A stretch of DNA of 64,000 nucleotides from JAAEPI01 sp964352625. Lineage in GTDB: Bacteria > Bacteroidota > Bacteroidia > Cytophagales > Cyclobacteriaceae. The stretch is from contig CAYGSD010000001.1 in assembly GCA_964352625.1 (NCBI GenBank), forward strand, positions 1-64,000, read 5' to 3'. Shown here one piece after another: positions 1 to 8,576 of the stretch. Below the pieces are notes generated by a model. That model was not told the origin of the DNA. It saw only the letters and a list, made by a program, of their open reading frames with translations, and did not search any database. A program made the position numbers and the translations under genes. Every line of letters starts with the position of its first letter. Within the stretch, counting starts at the first letter, position 1.

Positions 1-158
1 GCAACACTAAAATTGATACCGTGACCGTTTCCTTAGGGTATGTGGTCAGGCAACTCCCAAGAGCCGGAAGAACTGTCAGAATCGGTGACGCAGTGGATCT
101 TTGGATATATCACCCTGACTCACTTGCTCAGGAGAATGCCCAAATGATGGGTCAATAA
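1..158 (+). CDS. PASTA-domain protein, C-terminal fragment
   Basis: The window opens inside this gene. The frame starting at base 3 is open for 51 codons and ends at a TAA at 156-158. The residues show a PASTA-type half-repeat (Q-x-P-x-A-G-x-x-V-x-x-G, then V-D-L-W-I). PASTA units are extracytoplasmic modules that in other proteins bind peptidoglycan fragments; Bacteroidota carry short membrane-anchored PASTA proteins of unknown role. The stop codon directly abuts the ATG of the next gene, so the two are probably co-transcribed. The family call rests on one partial repeat only, and the N-terminus lies outside the window. Confidence 0.65.
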   Translation, partial: NTKIDTVTVSLGYVVRQLPRAGRTVRIGDAVDLWIYHPDSLAQENAQMMGQ

Positions 159-1928
159 ATGAAACAAATCTGGTTTTTAGTTTTTATAGCTTGGACAACA
201 ATCGCTTTGGCACAGATTGAGGTCAAACCCATTGCTAAAAATTCAGGTGAGCAAACAAATCACAGGCAAAGAACCTCTGCTTTCACGACACTTCCCTTTT
301 GGGATGACTTTTCAACGAGTACCAATGTACCGGGCAATCAGTGGGAGTTTAGCAAATCTGTCGAGGTTACAGAAGGACTACCTCTAAATCCTCCCACCTA
401 CAAAGCAGCTACGCTAGATGGCGTGGATTCGCTGGGCAATTTTTACAGTGAAACAGAGACCTTCTCAGGACGTACCGATCAGCTCATTTCGAAAGCCATC
501 GACCTGAGTGCCATGACGGGCGATGAATCCATTTATTTATCGTTCTTCTGGGAGGCTGGTGGCAATGGAGAATTGCCGGAGCAGGAAGGAGACTCTCTTC
601 GCTTGCAATTGCTAAATCAGGACAGTGTCTGGGTCACAGCCTGGAAAAAAAACGCCACGGAAGTAACTGATTTTGAAAATTTTAGCCAGGAGATTCTCAA
701 AATAGAATCGAGTTACCGACACGAAGATTTCCGCTTCAAGTTTGAAACCTTCGGCTCGCAGCAGGGCAAATTCGATACCTGGCACATTGACTATGTGTAC
801 ATGAACACCGGACGAACGGCCACAGACCTCACCTACTTCGATCGAGCATTTACCGGACAATTGCAGTCGTTCGTACACCCCTATCGCGAAATGCCTGCTG
901 AGCATTTTTTTAATGATCCAAGTCTCTATTTGAACTTTCAAAGCGTTACCGCAAGTAATCTGGATAAAGATCCTCACCCCCTGACACTGGACTATGAACT
1001 TGCAATTGAAAATACAGGTGAAATCTTCAGTTTTCAGTACGTGAGTGAAGTTTTTCTTTCAAAAGAAATCAAGACACTCACATTCACCGAAACACCAGCC
1101 GTACCTCCCATGGCTCCAGCTCCAGATTCTATCGTTTTCACGAACACCATTAGCTCAGATTTTGATGACGACTTGGTTCCCAACAATAATAAAGTCAACG
1201 ATACTCTACGAGCAACCTTTCTTTTTCAAGACTACTATGCCTATGATGATGGCAATGCCGAGTTCTCGGCAGGAGTAAGAAATCAAGGTTCGGTAGCCAT
1301 TGAGTTCATCATTGGTGAGCAGGACACACTGACTCATATTGATGTTTTTTTTCCAAAAACAAGCAACAGCTCAGCTGACAAAACACTATCTCTAAAAGTT
1401 TGGAAGGAACTGGATGGAACCGATCCATTGGGGTCTGTAAAGTACACCATCAAGGCCGAGGACCTGAATCAGTTCATCAGAGTTCAGTTCGCAAGTCCCA
1501 TCATCGTCAAGGACACCATTTTTATCGGCTACAAGCAGGATACGAATGATTTCCTGCCTATTGGTTTGGACAGATCCAATCTTGATGCAAAAGAAAAAAT
1601 GTACTACCTCCAAGACGGAATTTGGCTACCCAATGAAGGAGCAAACGGAATCATGATGATCAGGCCAGTCTTTCGGCCGCTTGGAGAATTGGTACTTGGG
1701 AATAAAAAGGTGTCCAGCCTGTCGGTGTACCCCAATCCTACCACGGGTTTGATTCAAATCTCCGAAGAGTACAAGGAAATTCGGGTGTGGTCAATGACAG
1801 GGCAATTGCTACAAAAGGAAGACCGACTTCCTCGCCATGACATCAGCCGTCTTACACCAGGCCTTTACGTGCTTCAAGTAGTCAAGTCGAATGGATCATC
1901 AGAGACCTTCCGCCTGATCAAGGAGTGA
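159..1928 (+). CDS. Secreted protein with type IX secretion (type A) sorting tail
   Basis: The 589-residue protein begins with a Sec signal peptide (M-K-Q-I-W, a hydrophobic stretch, cleavage probably after A-L-A-Q). Its last 70 or so residues form a Por_Secre_tail domain: S-V-Y-P-N-P-T-T-G, then I-R-V-W-S-M-T-G-Q, then L-T-P-G-L-Y-V-L-Q. This predicts export through the type IX system and attachment to the cell surface or release. The middle is beta-rich, with no catalytic motif I recognise; residues around 50-220 (T-L-P-F-W-D-D-F-S, then a jelly-roll-like segment) resemble a carbohydrate-binding or adhesive fold, which is inference. The ATG follows the upstream stop without a gap. The 3' end overlaps the convergent protease gene by 11 bases. 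Confidence 0.88.
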   Translation: MKQIWFLVFIAWTTIALAQIEVKPIAKNSGEQTNHRQRTSAFTTLPFWDDFSTSTNVPGNQWEFSKSVEVTEGLPLNPPTYKAATLDGVDSLGNFYSETETFSGRTDQLISKAIDLSAMTGDESIYLSFFWEAGGNGELPEQEGDSLRLQLLNQDSVWVTAWKKNATEVTDFENFSQEILKIESSYRHEDFRFKFETFGSQQGKFDTWHIDYVYMNTGRTATDLTYFDRAFTGQLQSFVHPYREMPAEHFFNDPSLYLNFQSVTASNLDKDPHPLTLDYELAIENTGEIFSFQYVSEVFLSKEIKTLTFTETPAVPPMAPAPDSIVFTNTISSDFDDDLVPNNNKVNDTLRATFLFQDYYAYDDGNAEFSAGVRNQGSVAIEFIIGEQDTLTHIDVFFPKTSNSSADKTLSLKVWKELDGTDPLGSVKYTIKAEDLNQFIRVQFASPIIVKDTIFIGYKQDTNDFLPIGLDRSNLDAKEKMYYLQDGIWLPNEGANGIMMIRPVFRPLGELVLGNKKVSSLSVYPNPTTGLIQISEEYKEIRVWSMTGQLLQKEDRLPRHDISRLTPGLYVLQVVKSNGSSETFRLIKE

Positions 1929-3150
1929 TGATCTCCATCACCATGGGGCGTGGGGTGAAGCACAGGACAAAAATGACCAGCGCTATCCAGCCAAGAATTT
2001 TTCGAGGGTTCGAAAGCTCCCGATTGTCCATCACCGGTGGATGCTGAATCCCGACGACCCGTCCAAGAAGCACCGCAAAAAGCAACCACCCTTGGTATCC
2101 CTGCCAGCCCAAAAATGACGAGAGCATAAACTGCACAGCCAGCATGATGGCTGCAAACATCCATCGGTCTCGCTTGAGCTTGATCATGGAAAAAGTGCAG
2201 ATATACACGATGTACATGTACACAATGACCTGAAACAAAAAGCTCAGCATGCCTTCGGTGGAGTCGTTCGCCAAATCTTGCATTTTCACCCAGCCGAGTC
2301 CCGAATAGAAGATCAAAAGGGTGAAAAGAACGCTGGAAATTCGCTTATGCCACGTTTCTCCCAATAATCCAAAAACCACATGGCCCCCATCTAGCTGGCC
2401 AATGGGAAGCAAATTCAAGGCAGTGAAAAACAAGGCGAGATAGCCTGCCAACAACCACGGATAGTGCATCAATTCTTTTGGTCCCGGCACATATCGATCA
2501 TCTGGCGCGAGGTACTTTCTACCGGCCATCATCAGCAGATTATCCCCAAAGTACAGCGAGCCCAAGCCGATTTGCACCGAATCACCGCTGATCTGGTAAT
2601 TGTATCGATCAGGGTTCATATCCTCCTTATAAATGACCGTGTCGAGCCCTACCATTTTCTCTTCGAAATTTGGCCCGAGCACCTCATACTCCGGATGAAC
2701 CTCATAGATGAACTCCGTCTCAGGCAAGTGAGTGAAGCCATACCAAAGCACGGCGATCGCTACCACGAATCCGGCTATTGGACCAGAGATGCCCACATCA
2801 AAATAGTGCTTGCGACTCATGATAGCATCCTTGATTCTGATGAAAGCACCCATTGTCCCAAGCGATGGAAACGGGATAATAAATCCAAACCAGAACGGGA
2901 TGTAGTACGGCAGGGTCACCTTGATTTTGTGACACTGCGCCGTGAAGTAGTGCCCAAACTCGTGCACCGATAAAATGAGCAGAAAGGGAATAGAAAACTG
3001 GAGTCCCCAATAGAAATCCTGCCAAGAAATGGTGGTTTCGCCCCAAAACAAAAATCGACTCCAACCCCACTCTACCCCTGCCATGGTGGTGGTGAAGAAG
3101 GTCAAAATGAAAAGTCCAATATGAAGAAGCTTACGCCGGTTTTCGCTCAT
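1918..3150 (-). CDS. Site-2-type intramembrane metalloprotease (peptidase M50 family)
   Basis: This is a polytopic membrane protein of 410 residues if the ATG at 3150 is used. The zinc site is visible as V-H-E-F-G-H-Y in one hydrophobic segment and N-L-L-P-I-G-Q-L-D-G-G-H in a later one, which are the two signature motifs of site-2 proteases. Family members cut membrane-anchored substrates such as anti-sigma factors; the substrate here is unknown. I chose M at 3150 rather than the 26-residue longer frame from 3228, because a TATCTTCG promoter-like element lies just five bases upstream of that ATG, and homologous proteins usually start shortly before the first membrane segment. The mRNA may be nearly leaderless. 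The 3' end overlaps the convergent T9SS cargo gene. Confidence 0.87.
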   Translation of the reverse strand: MSENRRKLLHIGLFILTFFTTTMAGVEWGWSRFLFWGETTISWQDFYWGLQFSIPFLLILSVHEFGHYFTAQCHKIKVTLPYYIPFWFGFIIPFPSLGTMGAFIRIKDAIMSRKHYFDVGISGPIAGFVVAIAVLWYGFTHLPETEFIYEVHPEYEVLGPNFEEKMVGLDTVIYKEDMNPDRYNYQISGDSVQIGLGSLYFGDNLLMMAGRKYLAPDDRYVPGPKELMHYPWLLAGYLALFFTALNLLPIGQLDGGHVVFGLLGETWHKRISSVLFTLLIFYSGLGWVKMQDLANDSTEGMLSFLFQVIVYMYIVYICTFSMIKLKRDRWMFAAIMLAVQFMLSSFLGWQGYQGWLLFAVLLGRVVGIQHPPVMDNRELSNPRKILGWIALVIFVLCFTPRPMVMEIITP

Positions 3151-3154
3151 GTGG

Positions 3155-3162
3155 CGAAGATA
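3155..3162 (-). promoter_or_regulatory. Candidate -7 promoter element of the M50 protease gene
   Basis: Read on the minus strand this is TATCTTCG, one mismatch from the Bacteroidota -7 consensus TAnnTTTG. It ends five bases before the ATG at 3150, which would give a leaderless or nearly leaderless transcript. It is inferred from position and similarity only. Confidence 0.35.
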
Positions 3163-3322
3163 AGAAGAACAATACGGTTGATTGAGAATTAACAGCCAGT
3201 TGATAAACTGCATCAATTGATACGCCAAATGAAAGCGCAGGTCATCTTTTTGTTAAACCACTTTTCCGAGACCACTCCATCCAAAATCGGACAGTTACTT
3301 CGCCGTACCAGCTTATTCAGAT

Positions 3323-3883
3323 ATGCCTTTCCACTTACTTTCGGCCGCAACTTTTGTCCTACTTGCCCTTACCCTCAAGGGGCAGAGTTATGATCTCAGC
3401 AAAAAATTGCCTGGGTCAATTTTGACCAAGTCCAATGATTCATTGGTGGGGCAGATCGTACTCGACAACAATTGGCAGTCAGTCAGTTTCGTCTCTGATC
3501 GCTCCATGCGACAACTCTATGCCCGAGATATAGATAAGGTTTTGCTAGAAGACGGCTACCAGATGATAACCTACCATTCAGTCAAAATAGAAAACCAAGG
3601 CGATTACTTCTTGTTTCAAAGGTTGACAGATGGGCCTGTGGTACTCCTCAGATATGCAGGCGAGTTATACAAAGACGAAAAAGAGGCGGGACAATTTTAT
3701 ATTGAATTGGACGATCAAGCTTTCAAATTGCCTTCCGAAAAATCCATATTCAATGTATTTGGCAAATACAAAAAGGAAATGAGAGACTATGCTTTTTCCA
3801 TGGCTTTTAATCTTGACCTGGAGCGAGATTTGATTCTGCTATTCAACTACTACAACGACACCTTCGGATTAGGTGAAAGCTGA
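3323..3883 (+). CDS. Secreted protein of unknown function
   Basis: This 186-residue protein is not recognised. Residues 1-21 look like a signal peptide (F-H-L-L-S-A-A, then F-V-L-L-A-L-T-L, cleavage near K-G-Q-S), so it is probably periplasmic or outer-membrane associated. The mature part is beta-rich (about residues 25-130), followed by an amphipathic helical stretch. Small Bacteroidota proteins of this style often start with a copy-number-like G-S-I-L-T-K-S-N-D-S-L-V-G-Q segment resembling the 'moves metabolite along the wall' type repeats, but I cannot assign one. It is flanked by convergent and divergent neighbours, so it is probably a single-gene unit. A TTACTTCG box about 20 bases upstream of the ATG could be its promoter. 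Confidence 0.7.
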   Translation: MPFHLLSAATFVLLALTLKGQSYDLSKKLPGSILTKSNDSLVGQIVLDNNWQSVSFVSDRSMRQLYARDIDKVLLEDGYQMITYHSVKIENQGDYFLFQRLTDGPVVLLRYAGELYKDEKEAGQFYIELDDQAFKLPSEKSIFNVFGKYKKEMRDYAFSMAFNLDLERDLILLFNYYNDTFGLGES

Positions 3884-3889
3884 GAATGC

Positions 3890-4795
3890 TCACTTCCTCA
3901 CCACCTTATCCCTGATCTCACGCCAAGTCACCAATTGAATAGCATTCTCCTCCAGTAGCTTCTTACATTTCTCACTTGAGAAAAAATCAAAATCGGCCTG
4001 TCTCCAAGCCGCACCCCAGTCCGGGTGATCCTTCGTGACGGCATTCATCTCCGTGTCGTCAAAAGCGGCATGAAGAAGAAGACAATTCAGTCCGGGCTTG
4101 AGGTTCATCAACGTTTCTGAATAGAAGGCATCAAAATCTCCGTCCAGATGCTCCGGCATGGAAAAGAGCAACGCATCCACGACCACATCCGATTCCACCA
4201 AAGGAAGGTCCAAATATTCCACCTGCTCCTTGGTAAGCAAAACAGGAACTTGATAATTTCGACCTAGCTGCACATAGGTAGAGAGAAACTTTGGTCTCAT
4301 AGCCCCAAACATGTGTGCATCAAAGTGCGTCACATCTATTCCAAAGAGTAGCGCCTTTTCTATTTGATTGGTAAGCTCCATCCGAACCGCATCTACAGAT
4401 GCCTGCACCCCCATAGTGTCCGTTTCGGCATAGAAATATCCCTTTTCATTGACTAAACTTTTCACTTCTTCTGAGAGAGTCACCGGTCCCCATTTGTAAT
4501 GTTTCCATTCGCTAGTGAGAGTAAGGTGCAACCCAAAATCCTTATCTCCATTTTCCACAGCGTATCTGGCAATCTCCAGAAACCAAGGACAAGGAACCAT
4601 GATGCTCGCAGAATTGACCATACCCTCTTCCATGGCTCGGATGGTGGCCATGTTCTCCGAGTGGCTCACGCCTGCGTCATCAGCGTGTATGATTAGCAGC
4701 TTTGCATCCGCAGGATAGCCTAGCTTCTCTGCTAAGGTTTGTCCCTCACAAAAAGTGAAAATGGAAAAAAGAATTACGGTGACTAAATGTTTCAT
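3890..4795 (-). CDS. ChbG/YdjC-family polysaccharide deacetylase-like protein, secreted
   Basis: The protein has 301 residues from the ATG at 4795. It starts with a signal peptide (M-K-H-L-V-T-V-I-L-F-S-I-F, cleavage near E-G-Q). The metal site of the ChbG/HpnK family is seen as I-H-A-D-D-A-G near the mature N-terminus and H-F-D-A-H in the middle. Family enzymes remove acetyl groups from chito-oligosaccharides or from hopanoid precursors. The signal peptide suggests a periplasmic substrate here, unlike cytosolic ChbG. A longer frame to 4834 would put the signal sequence in the interior, so I reject that start. The gene is divergent from the GH13 gene, with a 105-bp shared control region carrying a 9-bp inverted repeat. 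Confidence 0.85.
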   Translation of the reverse strand: MKHLVTVILFSIFTFCEGQTLAEKLGYPADAKLLIIHADDAGVSHSENMATIRAMEEGMVNSASIMVPCPWFLEIARYAVENGDKDFGLHLTLTSEWKHYKWGPVTLSEEVKSLVNEKGYFYAETDTMGVQASVDAVRMELTNQIEKALLFGIDVTHFDAHMFGAMRPKFLSTYVQLGRNYQVPVLLTKEQVEYLDLPLVESDVVVDALLFSMPEHLDGDFDAFYSETLMNLKPGLNCLLLHAAFDDTEMNAVTKDHPDWGAAWRQADFDFFSSEKCKKLLEENAIQLVTWREIRDKVVRK

Positions 4796-4805
4796 ATCAA
4801 TGCAA

Positions 4806-4866
4806 TCGTTTGATAAACTACTAATACCTAGCAATCTCGTTAAAATGAATTAATTCCATCAAACGA
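4806..4866. promoter_or_regulatory. Inverted repeat in the divergent deacetylase/GH13 control region
   Basis: TCGTTTGAT at 4806-4814 is repeated as its exact reverse complement ATCAAACGA at 4858-4866, with 43 bases between the arms. The first arm sits inside a small palindrome, GTTTGATAAAC. The placement between two divergent sugar-related genes makes it a candidate regulator-binding site; the right arm ends five bases before the -7-like box at 4871. Chance cannot be excluded for 9-bp arms. Confidence 0.3.
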
Positions 4867-4870
4867 CCAT

Positions 4871-4878
4871 TATATTAG
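4871..4878 (+). promoter_or_regulatory. Candidate -7 promoter element of the GH13 gene
   Basis: TATATTAG is one mismatch from TAnnTTTG, followed by CC as at several other starts in this window. It ends 22 bases before the ATG at 4901. Confidence 0.35.
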
Positions 4879-4900
4879 CCATAGCCTTAACCAAAACATC

Positions 4901-6271
4901 ATGAAAAAGCTCAATCTTTTGGCCCTAGCCAGCCTTCTGGTTTTTAGCTGCAGCCAGCCTACATCTGATAACAATTCTGACATCAATGAATTTGTATTGG
5001 CACCTGCCGATTCATACCCTGGTAAAATTGCCGGTTCCACTATTTATGAGGTAAACATTAGGCAACACACGCCCGAAGGAACCTTCAATGCCTTCGCAGA
5101 AGATCTTCCCAGATTAAAAGATCTGGGTGTTGAAGTTCTTTGGCTCATGCCCATTAACCCCATCTCAGAGAAAAATAGAAAAGGACCACTTGGCAGCTAC
5201 TATGCCGTGGGAGATTACAAAGCGGTAAATCCTGAATTTGGGACAGACGAGGATTTCCAAAATCTGGTGAACAAAATTCATGACTTGGGCATGTACGTGA
5301 TTCTAGATTGGGTGCCAAATCACACCGGCTGGGATCACCCTTGGATTGAGTCTAACCCCGACTTTTACACAAAGGACGAAAATGGAAATATCACTTACGA
5401 GGCGGACTGGACAGACATTGCGCTGCTGAATCACTACAACGAAGGCACTCGCGATTCTATGATCGCTTCAATGAAATACTGGGTGACGGAGTTTGACATA
5501 GATGGGTTCAGACAAGATCATGCAGCACATGAGATTCCGCTCTTTTTCTGGGAAGAAGCCACTCGAGAACTCGAACCATTAAAAGACCTGCTGTGGCTTG
5601 CCGAATGGGACGGAGCGAGAATGCATAAGGAATTTCACATAACCTACGCTTGGCCACTTATGCACCTGCAAAATGAAGTAGCCAAGGGAGAGAAAAATGC
5701 ACATGACATAGAGCAGTATTTGAGGGACGAAATGCACGAATACGGTCGAGAACCTTTTCGGATGACGATCGCTACCAACCACGACGAAAACTCATGGAAC
5801 GGTACAGTATTCGAACGATACGGAGAGGGACATCAAACGTTCGCTACGTTCATCTTCACAGCTTATGGCATTCCGATGCTCTACTCTGGACAGGAAGTCG
5901 GGCTAGACGAGCGACTGAAGTTCTTCGAAAAAGACACGATTAATTGGAGCGACCCACTAAAGCTTCAGCCCTTTTACAAATCCCTTGTCAGTCTTCATAA
6001 AGAGAATGAGGCGTTGTGGGCAGGGCAGTTCGGTGGCACTCCGGTGCGCATCAACAGTGACGATTGGATTTATGCATTCAAACGTGAAAAAGAGGGCAAT
6101 CAGGTCATCGGGATCCTGAACTTCTCGGATAAAAATCAGGCTTTAAATCTTACCGATACTTCCGTTTCGGGCACTTACACGGATTACTTCACCAAAGAGA
6201 AATTTACGCTTGGCAGTGATCCACTAGTGCTGTCTCCATGGCAATATTTAATTTTCGTTTCGAATGAATAG
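4901..6271 (+). CDS. GH13 alpha-amylase-family glycoside hydrolase, lipoprotein
   Basis: This 456-residue protein has a lipoprotein signal ending L-V-F-S-C-S, so it is anchored in a membrane and acts outside the cytoplasm. The GH13 catalytic barrel is complete: region I D-W-V-P-N-H, region II G-F-R-Q-D with nucleophile Asp206, acid/base Glu235 in L-A-E-W-D, and transition-state Asp295 in T-N-H-D-E-N. A short C-terminal beta domain (about 375-456) follows. It should cut alpha-1,4-glucans or maltodextrins; the exact specificity is not readable. Three bases separate it from the next ATG. Downstream lie genes for phosphorolysis of maltose, which fits a starch-to-glucose-phosphate route. Confidence 0.93.
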   Translation: MKKLNLLALASLLVFSCSQPTSDNNSDINEFVLAPADSYPGKIAGSTIYEVNIRQHTPEGTFNAFAEDLPRLKDLGVEVLWLMPINPISEKNRKGPLGSYYAVGDYKAVNPEFGTDEDFQNLVNKIHDLGMYVILDWVPNHTGWDHPWIESNPDFYTKDENGNITYEADWTDIALLNHYNEGTRDSMIASMKYWVTEFDIDGFRQDHAAHEIPLFFWEEATRELEPLKDLLWLAEWDGARMHKEFHITYAWPLMHLQNEVAKGEKNAHDIEQYLRDEMHEYGREPFRMTIATNHDENSWNGTVFERYGEGHQTFATFIFTAYGIPMLYSGQEVGLDERLKFFEKDTINWSDPLKLQPFYKSLVSLHKENEALWAGQFGGTPVRINSDDWIYAFKREKEGNQVIGILNFSDKNQALNLTDTSVSGTYTDYFTKEKFTLGSDPLVLSPWQYLIFVSNE

Positions 6272-6273
6272 TC

Positions 6274-6810
6274 ATGGATATTGAAGCATTAAAATATCCG
6301 ATCGGAAAATTTCATCGGCCAGAGTCATTCGATCAAAAAGTCATTTCGGACTTCATTTCCATCATAGAAGAATTTCCATTAAAAATTAAACGCCTGACGG
6401 AAAACCTCACTGCTCAAGAATTGAATTATCGTTATCGACCTGAAGGCTGGACTGTGAAGCAGGTTGTTCATCATTGTGCTGACAGCCACATGAACAGTCT
6501 GGTTCGTTTCAAATGGACGCTAACTGAAGACACTCCTACCATCAAAGCATACCAAGAGGCCGACTGGGCTATGCTGCCGGACTCGCTGGAAGATGACATT
6601 TCTGTTTCATTAAATTTCCTCTCCGCACTTCATACCAAATGGGTTTTTTTAATGAAAAATCTAGCTGACGAAGATTTTAATAGAGCCTTCATTCATCCGG
6701 AACATGGAAAAAAAGTTAACTTAAAAATGAATCTCGCCATCTATGCTTGGCATTGCCAACACCATTTGGCACACATAGAGCAAGCACTAAAACATAAAGG
6801 CCAGTTTTAA
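6274..6810 (+). CDS. YfiT/DinB-like putative metal-dependent hydrolase or thiol transferase
   Basis: The 178-residue protein is of the length and pattern of the YfiT branch of the DinB superfamily, a four-helix bundle binding one metal. The metal-binding histidines are visible as V-V-H-H-C-A-D-S-H near residue 66 and W-H-C-Q-H-H-L-A-H near the C-terminus. Family members include bacillithiol S-transferases and proteins labelled metal-dependent hydrolases; the substrate here is unknown. The start ATG lies three bases after the GH13 stop, so it is translated from the same message, although no clear functional link to sugar use is evident. Confidence 0.83.
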   Translation: MDIEALKYPIGKFHRPESFDQKVISDFISIIEEFPLKIKRLTENLTAQELNYRYRPEGWTVKQVVHHCADSHMNSLVRFKWTLTEDTPTIKAYQEADWAMLPDSLEDDISVSLNFLSALHTKWVFLMKNLADEDFNRAFIHPEHGKKVNLKMNLAIYAWHCQHHLAHIEQALKHKGQF

Positions 6811-6825
6811 CCATAACCACGACCT

Positions 6826-7821
6826 ATGAGTAAATTCAATATCGCGGTGCTCGGACCCATTCCAAGAGACCACATCACTACACACAAAGGTGAGGTTATT
6901 GAAAAGTATGGAGGTGTCAATAATCCTGTAATCGCAATCTCCAAATTATTAGAAGACCAAGGGACCGTCTATCCGGTTACTCATGTAAGAAAATCTGATC
7001 ATGAGCCAATCAATGAAATTTTGAAGCCTTACAAGAATGTGAATCTCGATTTCATCCGATCGGATGCCGACATGGGTGACATCATCAGCCTCACTTTCGT
7101 AGATCAAAACAAGCGACTTGAAAAACAGACCGGCCTGATGAATCCCATTCTCCCCGCTGATGTAGAGGGGATTCTACATTGTGATGTATTCGTGTGCGTG
7201 CCAATTACGGACTTTGAAATTCCTTATGAAACCATCCGATACATAAAAGAAAATAGTAAAGGAGTCATCATTTTTGATGCACACGGGCCAACCAATAGTT
7301 TAACCATTCACGGCGATCGAGTGATACGATTTTGGGCAGACAGAGATGTTTGGCTTCCATTCATCGACGTGCTCAAGATGAACCTTGAAGAGTCCAATGC
7401 CTGCTGGTTCAAAAAAGAGTATACAACTGAAGAGCTAGAAAATTTTGATGTAGACAGTCAGGATCATCTGGAAGAATTTGCCAAGCACGTTTTGGATCGT
7501 GGCGTCAAAGCACTCATTGTCACGTTGGATGATCGCGGTTGTGTGGTGTTCACCAAAGCAGATGGCAATATCTCTCATGAATTTGTCAGATCCGTATGGG
7601 TCGATAATGTTGTCGATACCACGGGTTGCGGTGACTCCTTTGCGGGAGGCTTGGGATTTGGATTATTGGAGGATGGCACAGATTACATCCGAGCCATGCA
7701 ATACGCCAATGCCTTGGGGGCTCAAAGAACTCAAGGAAGAACCTTCGATGTGTTCAAATCTCGGAAAGAAACTGACGCAATTATTGCAGCCACTTATGCC
7801 GAAAACGTTGACGATCAATGA
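6826..7821 (+). CDS. PfkB-family sugar kinase
   Basis: This cytosolic 331-residue protein carries the second PfkB signature, D-T-T-G-C-G-D-S-F-A-G-G, with the expected catalytic base at Asp270 and the anion hole in the preceding glycines. The N-terminal part (A-V-L-G-P-I-P-R-D, then K-Y-G-G-V) matches the sugar-binding lid region of the family. PfkB enzymes phosphorylate sugars or nucleosides with ATP; the substrate cannot be read from sequence. Its place between a GH13 hydrolase and beta-phosphoglucomutase/GH65 suggests a hexose such as glucose or fructose, which is inference. It starts 15 bases after the preceding stop and is probably in the same operon. Confidence 0.9.
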   Translation: MSKFNIAVLGPIPRDHITTHKGEVIEKYGGVNNPVIAISKLLEDQGTVYPVTHVRKSDHEPINEILKPYKNVNLDFIRSDADMGDIISLTFVDQNKRLEKQTGLMNPILPADVEGILHCDVFVCVPITDFEIPYETIRYIKENSKGVIIFDAHGPTNSLTIHGDRVIRFWADRDVWLPFIDVLKMNLEESNACWFKKEYTTEELENFDVDSQDHLEEFAKHVLDRGVKALIVTLDDRGCVVFTKADGNISHEFVRSVWVDNVVDTTGCGDSFAGGLGFGLLEDGTDYIRAMQYANALGAQRTQGRTFDVFKSRKETDAIIAATYAENVDDQ

Positions 7822-7904
7822 TTTAGTTAATTAGTCTGGAAAGCACTTGCTCATGTCAATTATTCCGATCGTTATTTGCGCCACTTACCAATCCTATACA
7901 CACC

Positions 7905-8561
7905 TTGCCCTCTATAAAAGCCTGCATTTTTGATCTCGATGGTGTCATCGTAGAAACTAACCATTACCATTTTCTTGCTTGGAAGCGACTCGCTGATGAG
8001 CTTGACATTCCCTTTACAGAAAAGGACAATGAGCAGCTAAAAGGTGTAAGCAGGGTCGGATCATTGGCTCACATTCTCAAGCTTGGTGATCGAGAGTTAG
8101 GTGAGGCAGAGAAAGAACGTCTAATGACTCAAAAGAACCAGTGGTACCTTGAGTACTTGGAAGACCTTCGACCATCAGATGCCCTACCCGGAGTGGTCAA
8201 GTTCCTTCAATCTTTAAAAGCAAGTGGCATTACATCATCTATTGCTTCATCAAGTAAAAATGCACGTTCGATTATTGCGAAGCTTGAACTTGACGATCTG
8301 TTTGATGCCCACAAGGATGGCAATGATGTGTCCATTGCAAAACCAAATCCAGACATTTTCTTAAAAGCAGCAGAAGCTTTGAATGAAGAACCAGAAAATT
8401 GCATTGTATTTGAAGATGCCCTCGCAGGCATTGAAGCGGCAAAGAGAGCCGGGATGAGATGCGTAGGCGTAGGCGACAAAACCACACTAAAAGATGCGGA
8501 CTATGTGATTTCATCTTTTGAAGAATTAGATTTAGAAAAATTCAGTGATTTGTTTCACTAA
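7905..8561 (+). CDS. pgmB: Beta-phosphoglucomutase
   Basis: This 218-residue HAD-superfamily enzyme has the nucleophile motif F-D-L-D-G-V-I-V-E-T (Asp10, Asp12), the helical cap with K-G-V-S-R, the Ser motif S-S-S-K-N and the acidic motif F-E-D-A-L-A-G-I-E-A. These features match beta-PGM, which converts beta-glucose 1-phosphate to glucose 6-phosphate. The only in-frame start before the nucleophile is TTG at 7905. A TATTTGCG box lies about 30 bases upstream and may start a transcript here. The GH65 phosphorylase follows after 15 bases and would make the substrate, so the pair forms a complete phosphorolytic step. Confidence 0.92.
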   Translation: MPSIKACIFDLDGVIVETNHYHFLAWKRLADELDIPFTEKDNEQLKGVSRVGSLAHILKLGDRELGEAEKERLMTQKNQWYLEYLEDLRPSDALPGVVKFLQSLKASGITSSIASSSKNARSIIAKLELDDLFDAHKDGNDVSIAKPNPDIFLKAAEALNEEPENCIVFEDALAGIEAAKRAGMRCVGVGDKTTLKDADYVISSFEELDLEKFSDLFH

Positions 8562-8576
8562 AAAAAACACTCAGAT

